Source: Turnera subulata (Eukaryota > Streptophyta > Magnoliopsida > Malpighiales > Passifloraceae). Taken from it: DNA of 64,000 bases. The stretch is from positions 33,885 through 97,884 of the forward strand of contig JAKUCV010005612.1 in NCBI GenBank assembly GCA_028386065.3. Reading direction: 5' to 3'. This document shows, in pieces, positions 11,995-22,400 of the stretch. Every line of letters begins with the position of its first letter. Position 1 is the stretch's first letter. Below the pieces are notes generated by a model. It was not told the DNA's origin. It saw only the letters and a program-made list of their open reading frames with translations, and made no database searches. Made by a program: the position numbers and the translations under genes.

Positions 11995-13796
11995 TGAAAC
12001 ACCCCGACCCGTATTTACCGTACACCGTAAACACGTGCCGGAAACTGTGACGACCCAATAAAAATAAGTCCAGCATACATTGTATACAACAGGAACACGG
12101 GCTCAACAGCCCAAAATAGTAAACATCATAAATAACAAAACCGGCCCAATGGCCCAATAATATCAATTAAATGCACAACAGAAGACTTAATAACTCACAA
12201 AACACTGTATGCGACATAGATGCAAACTATGGATCCGAGCCCTGTCCAAGGGATAACGCCGCAGCCTGTCTGGAATGCACCAAACCTGTACCACAAATAA
12301 CTCATCCTACGGGATGAAAGCCCGCAGGTGAGGGGTGAGTCTGAATTGCTCACAACCATGGATAGACGATCAATATGCAACACTAAAAATTACTCAAGGC
12401 CGATAACACAGGCATAACAGCCAAAATGAAACAACCCAAAAGACTCGACCCAAAACTGGACCAAGACCAAAAAGATTCAACATATATCGTATAAGCTAGG
12501 GGTCAGACCTGGTTATCAACATATTTCGGGTGCCAGACCAAATCTAGAGAACCCAGGGATCGACATCCCAAAAATACGAACCCAGGGATAGACATCCCAA
12601 GCATAGACATGCTTATCACAAGTAACCCAGGTCACGGCCACCACGAAACAGTCTTAAACCATCGAGTCGTACCTCTACTTATCACGTGACAAATTCAGGG
12701 ATCAACATCCCTAACCAAAATACCGAGATAGACATCCCTATCCAAAATCAAGGATCGAAATCCTTATCTCAAATTATTAATCAATCCATTATTCTTATGG
12801 CCAAAGTCACGAAAATAAATATCCAAAAACCAATCAAGATACTGGGATAAACATCCCGACAACAATCAAGACCATCGGATAAACATCCCGAAACAAACCA
12901 CAATAGATGCAACAAGCAACAGAGCAATAATCATCAAACACAATAACCGAGTAATATAGGCACATATAGAAGGAAATCCATCCTCACCTTGGCCGATTAC
13001 TCAACTCCGGAAACAATGACCGGTACGACGCCGGCTCCTCGGGAAACTGCCCGATATCAAACCTATACCACAAAACATTATACACTCACATAAATGCACA
13101 TAATCGGTATACTATGATGCCAATACTGCGAATTAAACCCATCCTGGTTCATATCCGTTATTATTATCTTTTACCGAAAATATATCGTATGCATATAAGG
13201 TTACAAAAATATATTTCCAAAACTATTAATTCAAAACATTTTCATAAAATAATATACTTTTCCAAAATAATAATTACCATAATTTCCCAAAAAAATAATA
13301 ACATATTTATAATTTCCAAAAAATATCTATATAGTATTTATCTTTTTATAAATATATATAATAATATTTCCAACACAAAATATAATTACCTTTAATTTTC
13401 AAAGTACATATACATATATATATATATATATATTTCCTCAACCACAATTTTCCAGAGAAAATATATATATAAATTTCTAGAAATTATTTCATGATACATA
13501 TATATTTTTTTACCAATTAATAGTAGTTTTCCAAAACATAACTTAATTATTTATCAAAGTATATATATATATTTTTCCCAAAATACCAGAATTAAATTGA
13601 CCATAATTTTCTCAAAGTAAATATATAATTTTTTTTCCACAGAAAAATCACGAGCGCGGGAAAACCCTCGGTTTCGAAAACACGATGCCCGATTTACCTT
13701 GAATTAATTACCCAAGATTAATTTAACAGTAAATCACGGTAAAAAGACTTTTACTGTCTCGGTAAAAATTCAAATTTTTTTACCCGGGCTGTTACA
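11995..13796 (-). repeat. 3' LTR of the gypsy-like element (internally deleted)
   Basis: 1,802 bp. The start is TGTAACAGCCC at 13796 (minus) and the end GTGTTTCA at 11995. Compared with the LTR at 172-1743 and with 16030-17457, it lacks about 1 kb near 13640, which held the TATA-like box, the purine-rich leader tract and the GC-rich block. It keeps the distal U5-side part (11995-13150) that the other copies have lost or that lies in the gap. A complete LTR of this family would be about 2.8 kb. Confidence 0.8.
12556..12888 (-). repeat. Series of short hairpins, GGGAT-N4-ATCCC type
   Basis: Eight instances of a 4-6-bp stem with a 4-nt loop in ~330 bp: 12556-12569, 12585-12598, 12600-12613, 12697-12712, 12725-12738 (one mismatch), 12750-12765, 12844-12857 and 12877-12888 (short). 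Two keep pairing through changes on both sides: AGCAT-agac-ATGCT at 12600 and AAGGAT-cgaa-ATCCTT at 12750. On the element's sense (minus) strand the loops are GTCG, GTCT, GTTG, TTCG and GTTT. Confidence 0.75.
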
Positions 13797-13830
13797 TTCT
13801 AGCCCCCTTAAAAAAATTTCGACCCCGAAA
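13797..13830 (-). other. Polypurine tract next to the 3' LTR
   Basis: On the minus strand the sequence AAGGGGGCTAGAA lies immediately before the LTR start TGTAACAGCCC. This is the expected place for plus-strand priming in an LTR retrotransposon and fixes the element's orientation as minus. Confidence 0.75.
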
Positions 13831-13938
13831 TTCCGTCTTATCCGTGGGTCCTACCACGATAAGCTTCTGGCACACTCTGCCAGGTGTCCAACCCCACCCG
13901 AGATACTGCTTATACCCTTAAGCGACATCTCATCCTCT

Positions 13939-13946
13939 TATAAATA
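13939..13946 (+). promoter_or_regulatory. TATA-like box of the 125-aa ORF
   Basis: TATAAATA on the plus strand, 42 bp before the ATG at 13981, in GC-balanced sequence unlike the AT-rich LTR. The position fits a short 5' leader. Confidence 0.5.
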
Positions 13947-13980
13947 CCAAACCTCATGACCGAGACACTCACTCTCAGCC

Positions 13981-14358
13981 ATGGACTCTCCACTCCGATC
14001 TCGGACTACCTCTGACTCCGAGAACAACAGCTACATCGGCAGCACTGCTTTCCCGACAAGCTCCGATGAAGAACCTCCGAAGAAGCGGTTCAAGACGAAC
14101 ATCGTCGGCCTGAAGGAACACATGGTGGTCTCCAGCAGACGGCAAAAGAAGCATGCCAACAAGAAGGCTGAAGATCGAAAGGGCAAGGCGATGGCTGAAA
14201 GCAGCACTCCGCAGCAGACACTGACGCAGCTGAACGTCTCACTGAAGAAGATCAGCTTGGCGGTGGTGCAGATAGAACTGGCGTGCGCGGAACTCTTTCC
14301 CCATATGAAGAACGTCCAAAAACTTGTAAAAGATCTAGAGAAGCAAGTAACTCCATAG
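13981..14358 (+). CDS. Unrecognised 125-aa protein, antisense in the gypsy-like element
   Basis: Intact ORF with balanced codon use, higher in GC than the surrounding LTR. The N-terminal third is serine-rich and acidic. A basic cluster PPKKRFK (residues ~38-44) and a second basic run (RRQKKHANKKAEDRKGK, ~58-74) look like nuclear-localisation signals. The C-terminal half (TLTQLNVSLKKISLAVVQIELACAELF and on to LVKDLEKQV) has heptad-like hydrophobic spacing, so a coiled coil is likely. A TATA-like box lies 42 bp upstream and AATAAA follows at 14390. I do not recognise the family. It lies ~180 bp from the 3' LTR in antisense, the position where some plant gypsy lineages (Tat group) have antisense extra ORFs; homology to those is not shown. 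Confidence 0.6.
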   Translation: MDSPLRSRTTSDSENNSYIGSTAFPTSSDEEPPKKRFKTNIVGLKEHMVVSSRRQKKHANKKAEDRKGKAMAESSTPQQTLTQLNVSLKKISLAVVQIELACAELFPHMKNVQKLVKDLEKQVTP

Positions 14359-14389
14359 AGTACTTCTTCTCCTGTTGTAAAACCTTATG

Positions 14390-14395
14390 AATAAA
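14390..14395 (+). terminator. Polyadenylation signal after the 125-aa ORF
   Basis: AATAAA 32 bp after the stop codon, within a repeated AATAAATAAAATAAG stretch. Confidence 0.45.
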
Positions 14396-15103
14396 TAAAA
14401 TAAGCTTTCTTTTAAAATCAAAATTCTTATATTACAAAGTCATATGTGAAACAGAAAAATAAAACATCTCAAAACAAAACAAAAATCAACAATAAGACTA
14501 TAAAATCAAGCATAAGGAAATTAAAAACAAGATTAGTTTAACAAAATCAAAACATAAAGAAATTTAAACAAAAACATGTTTCCGTGCTCGGCGCTCTAGA
14601 TCGATCGTAACCATCCTCGATCTCGAGAAACGTGACACGCACTGCTAACGGTGACTTCGGTTACCTCGTGAAAAAGACTTCCATTATGTCGCAAGGCGAT
14701 GATCACGAGCACGTCCTGTGTCCCTCGAAAGAAACGATGCCTACTTGTTCACTAATTCCGCATAAGCCAAAAACGTGTATCAAGTCTCGTATCTCTCCAC
14801 GATGTCCGAACAGCTGTAAGCTTGTCACACATGCACTCCACTCGAGGTTTGGTCCCATCAGTCTAGCCTCAACGGTCACGAATGCATGTGATAAAAGATG
14901 CAGAAAATTATAGAAAAACCATAGAAAGAAAGGACAAGGTAGCCAGAGCGAATGAAAATCATGAGATGGAAAAATGCTGAAAAACTCTGGCATTGGTAGC
15001 CCAAAAAATGTATAAAGTAACAAAACAATAAATGACGCAACGACAAAATTTCAAAAAGCAAAATCTTGAAGATCAAAAACAGTAATCACGCTCCCCATAA
15101 GAG
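14396..15103 (+). other. Spacer between the two antisense ORFs
   Basis: A-rich on the plus strand from 14400 to 14600, then more GC-balanced. The block 14815-14885 (ACTCGAGG, then TCCCATCAGTCT) and 15045-15080 (TTTCAAAAAGCAAAATC, GATCAAAAA) match the region upstream of the related ORF at 48251 (47805-47840 and 48050-48085). It is therefore conserved flanking sequence. It has no convincing ORF of its own. Confidence 0.5.
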
Positions 15104-15110
15104 TATAAAA
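15104..15110 (+). promoter_or_regulatory. TATA-like box of the 227-aa ORF
   Basis: TATAAAA 117 bp before the ATG at 15221. The downstream bases (AGAAACGGAGCGGTGAG) align with those after TATAAGA at 48144-48150, which lies 107 bp before the homologous start at 48251. The box is shared by both copies. Confidence 0.5.
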
Positions 15111-15220
15111 GAAACGGAGCGGTGAGGTGTAGATCATCAAAAGCATTTGAAAGCAAACAAACCGCTCAGGCAAATAAAACACAACGTTCGTAAAACAAAA
15201 CCCCACGTGTCCAAAATAAG

Positions 15221-15904
15221 ATGTCTGCTTCCTCATCCGTCTTCTTTGTCAAAAGTGCCAACCTAGGCAGAAGGAACCGGCTGGCCTACAGCATGATCAA
15301 CGAGCGTCCAGAAGAGCTACCGAACGAGCTCGGTAGAATGCCTCGTCTGGTCTTCGTCGACGAACTCTACTCATCGAGATTCTTCGTCACTCTCATGGAA
15401 GAGACGTTCTTCTTGGAGGACCATGGCACCCTGAGGACCTCCTTCTACGGATCGGCCAACTCCGTCATGTTCTTCATCTCGGAAAGACTTCAGAAGTTCA
15501 AGCTAGAGTCCACTTGCCAATTCTCGGAGCAAGGTTCCTACTACCAGCTCTGGATGACGGCCCAAAGCATGCCCAAAATAACTCGATTACCTCCAACTTG
15601 GCCAAAGGCCCGACTGCTGGTGTGGAACTGTAGAGGAGTCGCAAGGCGTTCCCAGGAGTTCTCGCGTACTCTGAGGGACCTGAAGAACCAGTACAAGCCA
15701 AACATGGTTCTTCTCACGGAGACCCAGTGGCAGCCTGAAGACGATCACGGTCTCATCCCACTCCGGTTCCCTGCAGCAAACCGGTTCGATCTCCCAGGCC
15801 AAAACGACGCGGGCGGCATGTGGTTCTCGTGGAGCGACAAAATCACGGTCAACGTCAACAATGACCCCAACAGCTTCAGGGTCAATGTCGTTCCGAGAAG
15901 ATAA
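15221..15904 (+). CDS. 227-aa protein with C-terminal LINE-endonuclease-like segment, copy A
   Basis: Intact ORF, antisense inside the gypsy-like element. Residues 1-~125 (SSVFFVKSANLGRRNRLAYS, then RLVFVDELYSSRFF) match no family I know. Residues ~130-215 resemble the N-terminal strand-helix part of the endonuclease/exonuclease/phosphatase fold in plant LINEs: RLLVWNCRGVARRSQEF, then YKPNMVLLTETQW, with the N and the metal-binding E at the expected places, and GGMWFSW. The chain stops before the catalytic D and H motifs (GDFN, SDH), so it is not a complete nuclease. A relative, ~70% identical by eye and ending at the same point, lies at 48251-48937. The shared end and conserved flanks argue for an old unit and not a random truncation. 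Function is unknown. Confidence 0.65.
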   Translation: MSASSSVFFVKSANLGRRNRLAYSMINERPEELPNELGRMPRLVFVDELYSSRFFVTLMEETFFLEDHGTLRTSFYGSANSVMFFISERLQKFKLESTCQFSEQGSYYQLWMTAQSMPKITRLPPTWPKARLLVWNCRGVARRSQEFSRTLRDLKNQYKPNMVLLTETQWQPEDDHGLIPLRFPAANRFDLPGQNDAGGMWFSWSDKITVNVNNDPNSFRVNVVPRR

Positions 15905-16029
15905 ATGTATTTTCTTTTATAAAATATCAATGTAATATTTATGCTTGTAATGAAAATATTAGTATTATTAATAATATTTATATTTCCGCTTATTTATGGC
16001 ATCATTTACCTCATATGTGAATATATATA

Positions 16030-17457
16030 TAAATTAACTTTAATTTTCAAAGTATATATATATATATATATATGTTTCCACAACCATAATTTTCCAGAGA
16101 AAATATATATATAAATTTCCAAAAATTATTTCATGATACATATATATTTTTTTCTAATTAATAGTAGTTTTTCAAAACATAACTTAATTATTTATCAAAG
16201 TATATATATATTGTTTTTCCCAAAATACCAGAATTAAATTGACCATAATTTTTTCAAAGTAAATATATAATTTTTTTCCAAAATTGTATACCACATTATG
16301 AATAAATAAATAAATATATATATATTGTTTTTTTTAATTAAACGGACTGGGCCATGAATAGTGCCAGCCCAGACCAAGGCAGTAGGCCTGCCAAGGTTCG
16401 GCCCAGCACCAGCCCACAGCCCAAGCCCAAGCTAACCCAGCTCAAACAACAGTAGATCCAAGGCGCGACCCGACCAGACGAAATGGGTCGGACGCGGGTC
16501 GCGGGTCTGCTCACCTTGGATGAGCTCGTCGGCGCGGCGCGAATCGTGGCAGAAGGAAAGCGAGGCGAGGCTAGGCACCCGCGGACGGAGAGCGGTGCGA
16601 GGGTGGCGGCAACTGAACACGGCGGCAGCTGCTGGTGCTGCAGGCGGCGGGAGAAGTCGGATCCACGGGTCAGCGGCTCTACGGCGCGCGTCAGGCGGCG
16701 GATGGCGACGGGGTCAGCGGCGGTCGATAGGCGACGGTGAGGAGGTGATGCTGGTGGCGGCGGTGCGATGTTATTTGCCTCTGAACGCTTCGTCGTGAAC
16801 AGTGCAGCGGAGCTCGGGGAGGGTGACGATGAACAGTTCACTTTCCGATTTTTCTTTCTCTTTTTTTTTTCATTCCTTTCTATTTCCTTTCTTTTCATTT
16901 TCTTTTTCTTCCATTTTCTTTCTCTCTTTTTCTTTCTGTTTCAATTTTTTTGTTCTTCTTTTTTTTTCTTTTTCCTGTCTTTTTTTTTTCTACCGGTTTT
17001 CTTTTTTTTTCTCTTTTCTTTTTCTCTCTTTTCTTTTCTTTTTCTCTCTTTTTTTTCCCCTCTTCTTTTCTCTTTTTTTTTTCTTCTCTTCTTCCCCTCT
17101 CCTGCTTTCTTCTTCTTCTTCTTCTTTTATAAGCGTTGGATTTACTATGCATGATCTTCCAATAATGCAGCTTGTCTGTATTATGGAGCGAGTTCGGTCC
17201 GGACCAGAAAATAATTGATACCCCTTTAGTTATTTTCCGGTGTGATTTTTCTGAGAATTCCGGGACCCGAGAAAATACCAACTTAGGCCCGAAAAATCCA
17301 CGAAAAAATCACGAGTGCGGGAAAATCCTCGGTTTCAAAAAACGACGCTCGATTTACCTTGAATTAATTACTCAAGATTAATTCAACGGTAAATCACGGT
17401 AAAAAGACTTTTAGAGTCCCAGTAAAAATCCAAATTTTTTTTACCTGGGCTGTTACA
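16030..17457 (-). repeat. 5' LTR of the gypsy-like element (distal part missing)
   Basis: Starts TGTAACAGCCC at 17457 (minus). It has a TATAAAA on the minus strand (17125-17131), a ~260-bp purine-rich leader (minus strand, 16850-17110), a GC-rich block (16440-16830) and an AT-rich end that is homologous to 13387-13640. Homology with the 3' LTR stops near 16030. The expected distal ~1.4 kb and the primer-binding site are absent. The phenylalanine-rich or basic ORFs across the pyrimidine tract are artefacts of composition. Confidence 0.75.
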
Positions 17458-17462
17458 TAAAG

Positions 17463-17911
17463 TATAGGTATTTTATTTTTTTAGGCTTTTTATTTATTTG
17501 GACCCTTTATGGTTAAAATTTTGGGTTCGAAATAAATTAGAAGTTTGGACCAATAAAGTACGGACCCTCCACCAATGTTAGCCCGTTAAAACACAGGATT
17601 TAGCAGCCTTTTAATCTTAATTTTCGTAAAAATTCGAATTAAAAATATTCTTTTTATGTTTTTGGTGTTTTTATGGTTATTAGAATGGAGCGGAGAGAAA
17701 GTAAAGTAAATAGAAAAAGGGGTGAGGGTAGGCTAAAAGTTAGGATGACTTCTCGGGCAGAAAAATGACAAGGAAGGGCATGAGGATCAGGTAGAGTCGG
17801 AATAATGAGAATCGAACCAGAAAAGGAAAGAATGGGAATGGAAACAAGTGCCGGCGGTCAAGCCACCATGACCTCCAGCACCTGGTGGGCGTCACGAGAT
17901 GGCCGCCAGCA
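17463..17911. other. Intergenic DNA, no gene seen
   Basis: AT-rich then GC-rich sequence between the gypsy-like element and the hAT MITE. No motif supports the short minus-strand open frame at 17740-17934. Confidence 0.5.
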
Positions 17912-17919
17912 CATGGCGA

Positions 17920-18130
17920 CAGGGGCGGATCCATAAATTTTTATCAGGGAGGGCCAAATTGATAAGAAAGAAATCTTGGGGGGGCCAAATTCGCTAATAG
18001 TTTGGCATGAGGCACAACTTACCACCAAACCAACTTGAATGCTTTATAACAATATTATCATAATTGGATATATTTTTGATTTAGGGGGGCCTAAACCCCT
18101 GCTTGCCCCCTTCCGCTGGATCCACCACTG
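17920..18130. mobile_element. hAT-type MITE with 8-bp TSD
   Basis: 211 bp. The terminal inverted repeats are imperfect: CAGGGGCGGATCCA at the left, CAGTGGTGGATCCA when the right end is reverse complemented. The 8-bp TSD CATGGCGA lies at 17912-17919 and 18131-18138. There is no coding capacity. The 8-bp duplication and CAG ends fit the hAT superfamily. Confidence 0.85.
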
Positions 18131-18177
18131 CATGGCGATCTCCATTGGGATGACCGCCATGGCTGCCCGGTCTCTCA

Positions 18178-18697
18178 AGGAAGAATACGATATTCTCATC
18201 ATTTGAGTTCAAAGCCAAAACTTTTATGTTTGGCCCGTGGTGGTTTTTTTATAAATGGCGAATTCTTCAAAAAAAAAAAAATCTCATCCTTGAAGTTCCA
18301 TTCTCCTTTTTCAAAGTCTTCTAATTGTCAATTTTGAGATATACAGTGCCAATAATACAATCGCGGTCATAGTTACACCTGTTTTAGTAATTGGAGAGAG
18401 CCATAGCAAACCTCAAAAGCCATGTGATCAAAGTACCTCTCCTTAGGCTTGTTAATTATTCTGCAACTATTTGGTTCCAATGGATTGTAAGCAACAATAG
18501 TATGATCTGCTCGATTTGCAATAAAAAAAATTCCATTCAAGCAAAACATATTATGCTGATGATACCCATAATTGTAGCCTACCAAGTCGAATTTCAAGCC
18601 GTGGGGATGTGGTACTTCCATCACATCCCATTTTTGTGTTTCTGAAGAGAATAGTTCGGCTAGGAATGAACTTGTTCTCCAACCGGTAGACTATCTC
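18178..18697 (-). pseudogene. F-box/FBA gene fragment
   Basis: Colinear with residues ~195-375 of the intact gene at 58102-59451. Open pieces include VPHPHGLKFDLVGYNYGYHQHNMFCLNGIFF and IVAYNPLEPNSCRIINKP. The F-box is missing and the frame is broken around 18260-18370. The upstream side stops abruptly at 18697, where LINE sequence begins, and the hAT MITE lies just beyond the other end. Confidence 0.75.
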
Positions 18698-19246
18698 AGG
18701 GTCGGGTCAGTAAAGGGACCTAGTGCTATGCGGATGTTTGGAGAGTTGGAGACCATCTCCTCCCTCCCATTTACATCATCCAAAAGGAGCTGACCAAAAT
18801 GTACACAATTCAATCAACCTATTAATCACATGTATACCATCTTTTCATCAAAGATCTATATTGCATGGAAATCCTTAAGTGCATTTATTCCCAATCCCAA
18901 CCCTATATAACAACAATTCAGGTCATGTTTTACAAATATCATGTCGGAGAACTACAGGAAGGAGATAAACTCCCATAATAATCAACGAAAATCCTGACCC
19001 CAATCCAACAATCAAATGGCATTACAACTCACAAGCGATGAAAAGCACCAAAAGTTCGTCCACTAACCTTCCATGCTCAGATCAAAGCAAACTCCTCCAT
19101 TCAGAATGGGAAGCAATCAGCCAATTCATTTGTAGAAGCTATATCCCTGTTGCTAGTAGATACCATCCCTGATGAACAATGATTTCAGGCAACAAAGGTT
19201 GAGTTCTCCCTTGGTTCATTTATTAAATTAAGTACCTCCTTAACAG

Positions 19247-19447
19247 GTAGAAGATGATAAGAGGAAACCTCAAGTAACCAAGGTCCCTCTAGTCTCCTTC
19301 AAAACCATTGAAGCTCAGGAAACAGTAGCAATAGGAGAGAAACTGGGTCTGGTGATTCACGGGGATAGGGCCGAGGTGACAAAAGAAATGGAGGAATTGA
19401 TTGAGAAACAAGGGGTGGATTGGGTAAAGTCTAGAGCTGAACTGTGA
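19247..19447 (+). pseudogene. LINE ORF1 C-terminal tail
   Basis: Open for 66 codons (KVPLVSFKTIEAQETVAIGE, then GLVIHGDRAEVTKEMEELI) to a TGA at 19447. This resembles the acidic end of plant LINE ORF1 proteins that immediately precede ORF2. The rest of ORF1 (nucleic-acid-binding and CCHC part) is not recognisable in 18698-19246. Confidence 0.5.
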
Positions 19448-19463
19448 TTGCAAAGGCTGGTCA

Positions 19464-22400
19464 GTGTTTTACTTCTGCGTATTTTTTAGTATTTTTATGT
19501 TTAGTATGTTCTCTTGGAATGTTAGAGGCCTAGGGTCTGACCAAAAATGGAGAAGTGTGAAAACTCTGATGCGAAAGGTGCAGGCGAGGATTGTGTTTCT
19601 GTGTGAGACGCGATGTTTTGGGTGGAGTTACAGGGACTTCAACAGAGTTTGGGATGGGGGTCATTTCGAGTTTATTTGTGTAGATGCAGAAGGTCAATCG
19701 GGTGGCATTGTCATGTTGTGGGAGAGTAGTTTTTTCAATGTTAGCAGAAGAGAATCTGGTAAGGGGTGGATTATGGTGGAGGGGAAGGTAGCGGGGAATA
19801 TAAATATAGGTGTTTGTGGAGTCTATGGGCCGAACTCGGCTGAGGAAAGAATGGAATTGTGCGATTTGTTATTAGGGAAGGTGAGTGGATCATCAGTACC
19901 ATGGGTGTTGATTGGGGATTTTAATGAAATTCTTGAGGCCAATGAGAGATTGAGTGGCCGAATTCATAGAAGGGGATCACAAGCTCTTGCCAATTTTATT
20001 TCATCACCAGCACTGTGTGAGGTTGAGTTATAGGGAAGGAACTTCACGTGGGGAAATTCAAGGGCTGCCAGCAAAATTGATCTAGCCTTTTTCGATCCAT
20101 CTTGGTTTTCACTTTTTCCAGGCAATAAGTTGCGGGCAGGGGCAAAAGAAGGATCGGATCATTGTCCGATTATATTAGCACAAGAGAGTATGCGCTGGGG
20201 GACTAGACCCTTCAGATTCTTGAATTGTTGGCTTGATCATCCAGAATTTGACGAGACTCTAAAAATGATGTGGGAGACAGCAAGAGAGAATCATCCCGGG
20301 AAATTCAGACTTTTAAAAAAATTAGGGGCAATCAAGCAAGCTTTAAGGGTTTGGAATAAGGAGGTGTTTGGCAATATAGATGAGGGTATTAAAGAGCTGA
20401 AGTTGAAGATTGAGGATCTGGATTGGATAACTGAAGATAGAAGTTTGAATGAGGAGGAGGTATGTCAGTTGAGAGCTCTCAAATCTGAACTGGCCATTCG
20501 TCAAAAACAACATGAAAGCTTGTGGAAACAAAAGTCTAGAATCCAGTGGTTGAAACTTGGTGATAAGAACACAAAATTTTTTCACGCAAGTGCATGTAAC
20601 AGAGGCCGAAGAAATTCAATTAGTCAGATTATGATGGATAATTAGTTATTAGAGGAGCCAAATGAAATTAAAAGAGCGGCAGTGTTATACTTTGGAGAGA
20701 TGCTTAAAATCAGGCCGAAGTCGAAATTCAACTGGGGTGAGATTCCTGTTAACAGTATTTCAGTAGAACAAGCAAGTTGGTTAGAAAGGCCCTTTGAAAA
20801 AGAGGAGGTGAAAGAAGCTATATGGGACTATGATGGTGATAAGGCTCCAGGGCCAGATGGTTTTAATTCCAACTTCTACAAACGGGCTTGGGGACTTATC
20901 AGTGAGGATATAATGGATATGGTCCAGGAATTTTTTCAGCATGGAAGCTTACCAAGGGGTGTCAATCGTGGACTCCTATGTCTTATTCCCAAGAAAACAG
21001 AAGCCATTTCCTTTGATGACTACAGACCGATTTGCCTGATCCATGGTTTGTATAAAATTATTACTAAAGTCCTGGCAAAGAGATTAAAAGTTGTTATGCA
21101 GGGGACCATCTCTGAAAACCAACTTGCATTCATGGAAGGGAGGTAAATTCTTGATTGTGTTTTGTCAGCCTCAGAGGTGGTTCATCGTTTGAGAAAGGAT
21201 AAATGCAAAAGTGTATTGTGGAAAATAGACTTCAAGAAGGCATACGACACTGTATCATGGGATTTTCTTATGGATCTGTTGGGAATGATGGGCTTTGGAG
21301 AAACTTGAAAAAAATGGATTTGGGGTTGCATTAGCTTTCCAAAAATGGCTGTCTTGTTGAATGAATGCCCTACTGCCGAGTTTATGGCCTCTAGAGGATT
21401 AAAACAAGGTGACCCTCTATCACCCTTTTTGTTTAATCTTGTGGCAGAGGGCCTCGCATGTTTAATCAAGCAATCGATATGTAAAGGCCTTGTTCAAGAA
21501 GTGACGGTGAGCAATGTGAAGGTATCCTTATTCCAATTCGCCGGCAATACACTGTTCTTTTGTCTGGATGAGTTATCCTCCTTGCTGAAATTAAAACGGT
21601 GTCTGAGATGTTTTGAAGCAATTTCTGGGCTTAGTATCAATTTTCACAAGAGTAGTGTCGTAGGGATCAACTTGACCAATCAGCGGACCAGTGAATTGGC
21701 TGGAATGTTAATGAGCAAAGCTGAACAATTCCCAATTCCATACTTGGGTCTATCAATAGGCAGCAATATGAGGAGATGTAGTGCTTGGAATTCGGTGATA
21801 TCAAGGTTTTGGAGGAGACTAGCTACATGGAAAGGAAAATTTTTGTCTCTTGGAGGTAGAGTGATACTAGTTAAATCTGTGTTGAGCAACCTCCCTATCT
21901 ACTATCTCTCTATGTATAAAATTCCCTGTGGGGTAGCTAAGAAATTGACTAGCATCCAAAGGAATTTTTTATAGGGAGGAGGTGGTGAAAAGCGAAAGAT
22001 GTGTCTTATTGCATGGAATAAAATATCAAGACCAAAAAGCAATGGAGGGCTAGGGATTGAAGATCTGAAAATCAAGAATCAATGCCTCTTGTTCAAATGG
22101 CTATGGAAGTTTGCTAATTCCCCCAATTCTAACGGCCATATATGGTACTGACTCTTGAATGAAGTCTATAGGAGTGTATCAGCCTCATCGTGGCCTGAAT
22201 TTAATCATGAATCCTTATCACAAGTGTGGAAAAACATTGTAAAGTCAGGGGAGGAACCGATGGATGGAGGTTGTATTCTACGAGATTGGATTCGAATGGA
22301 AGTGAATAATGGAAAGGGTTGCAAATTTTGGACTGATAGATGGTTAGAGAATGGAACCTTGATGGATATCTTTCCACGCCTTTTCTCTTTATCTAATAAC

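Larger units (their letters stand above)
11995..17457 (-). mobile_element. Non-autonomous Ty3/gypsy-like element with antisense genes
   Basis: Bounded by a 5-bp TSD, TAAAG at 11990-11994 and 17458-17462. Minus-strand ends are TGTAACAGCCC and GGGGTGTTTCA. A purine tract directly precedes the 3' LTR (13797-13830). The TGTAACA start and purine-tract style recall plant Tekay/Del chromoviruses, but this is inference because no gag, protease, RT, RNase H or integrase is visible. The ~2.2-kb interior instead holds two plus-strand ORFs (13981-14358, 15221-15904), antisense to the element. The two LTRs are unequal: the 3' LTR lacks ~1 kb, and the 5' LTR lacks its distal half together with any primer-binding site. 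It is now immobile without large-scale repair. Confidence 0.8.

Noticed and set aside
13981..15904. Endogenous pararetrovirus genes
   Set aside because: No movement protein, coat or RT motifs; the ORFs lie antisense inside an LTR element with a TSD.
15221..15904. Complete LINE endonuclease
   Set aside because: Only the first strands (VWNCRG, LTET) are present; the GDFN and SDH catalytic motifs are missing, and the end is the same in both copies.
16768..17281. Phenylalanine-rich and lysine/arginine-rich ORFs on both strands
   Set aside because: Artefact of a long pyrimidine tract in the gypsy-like LTR leader; the same tract is at 1110-1380.
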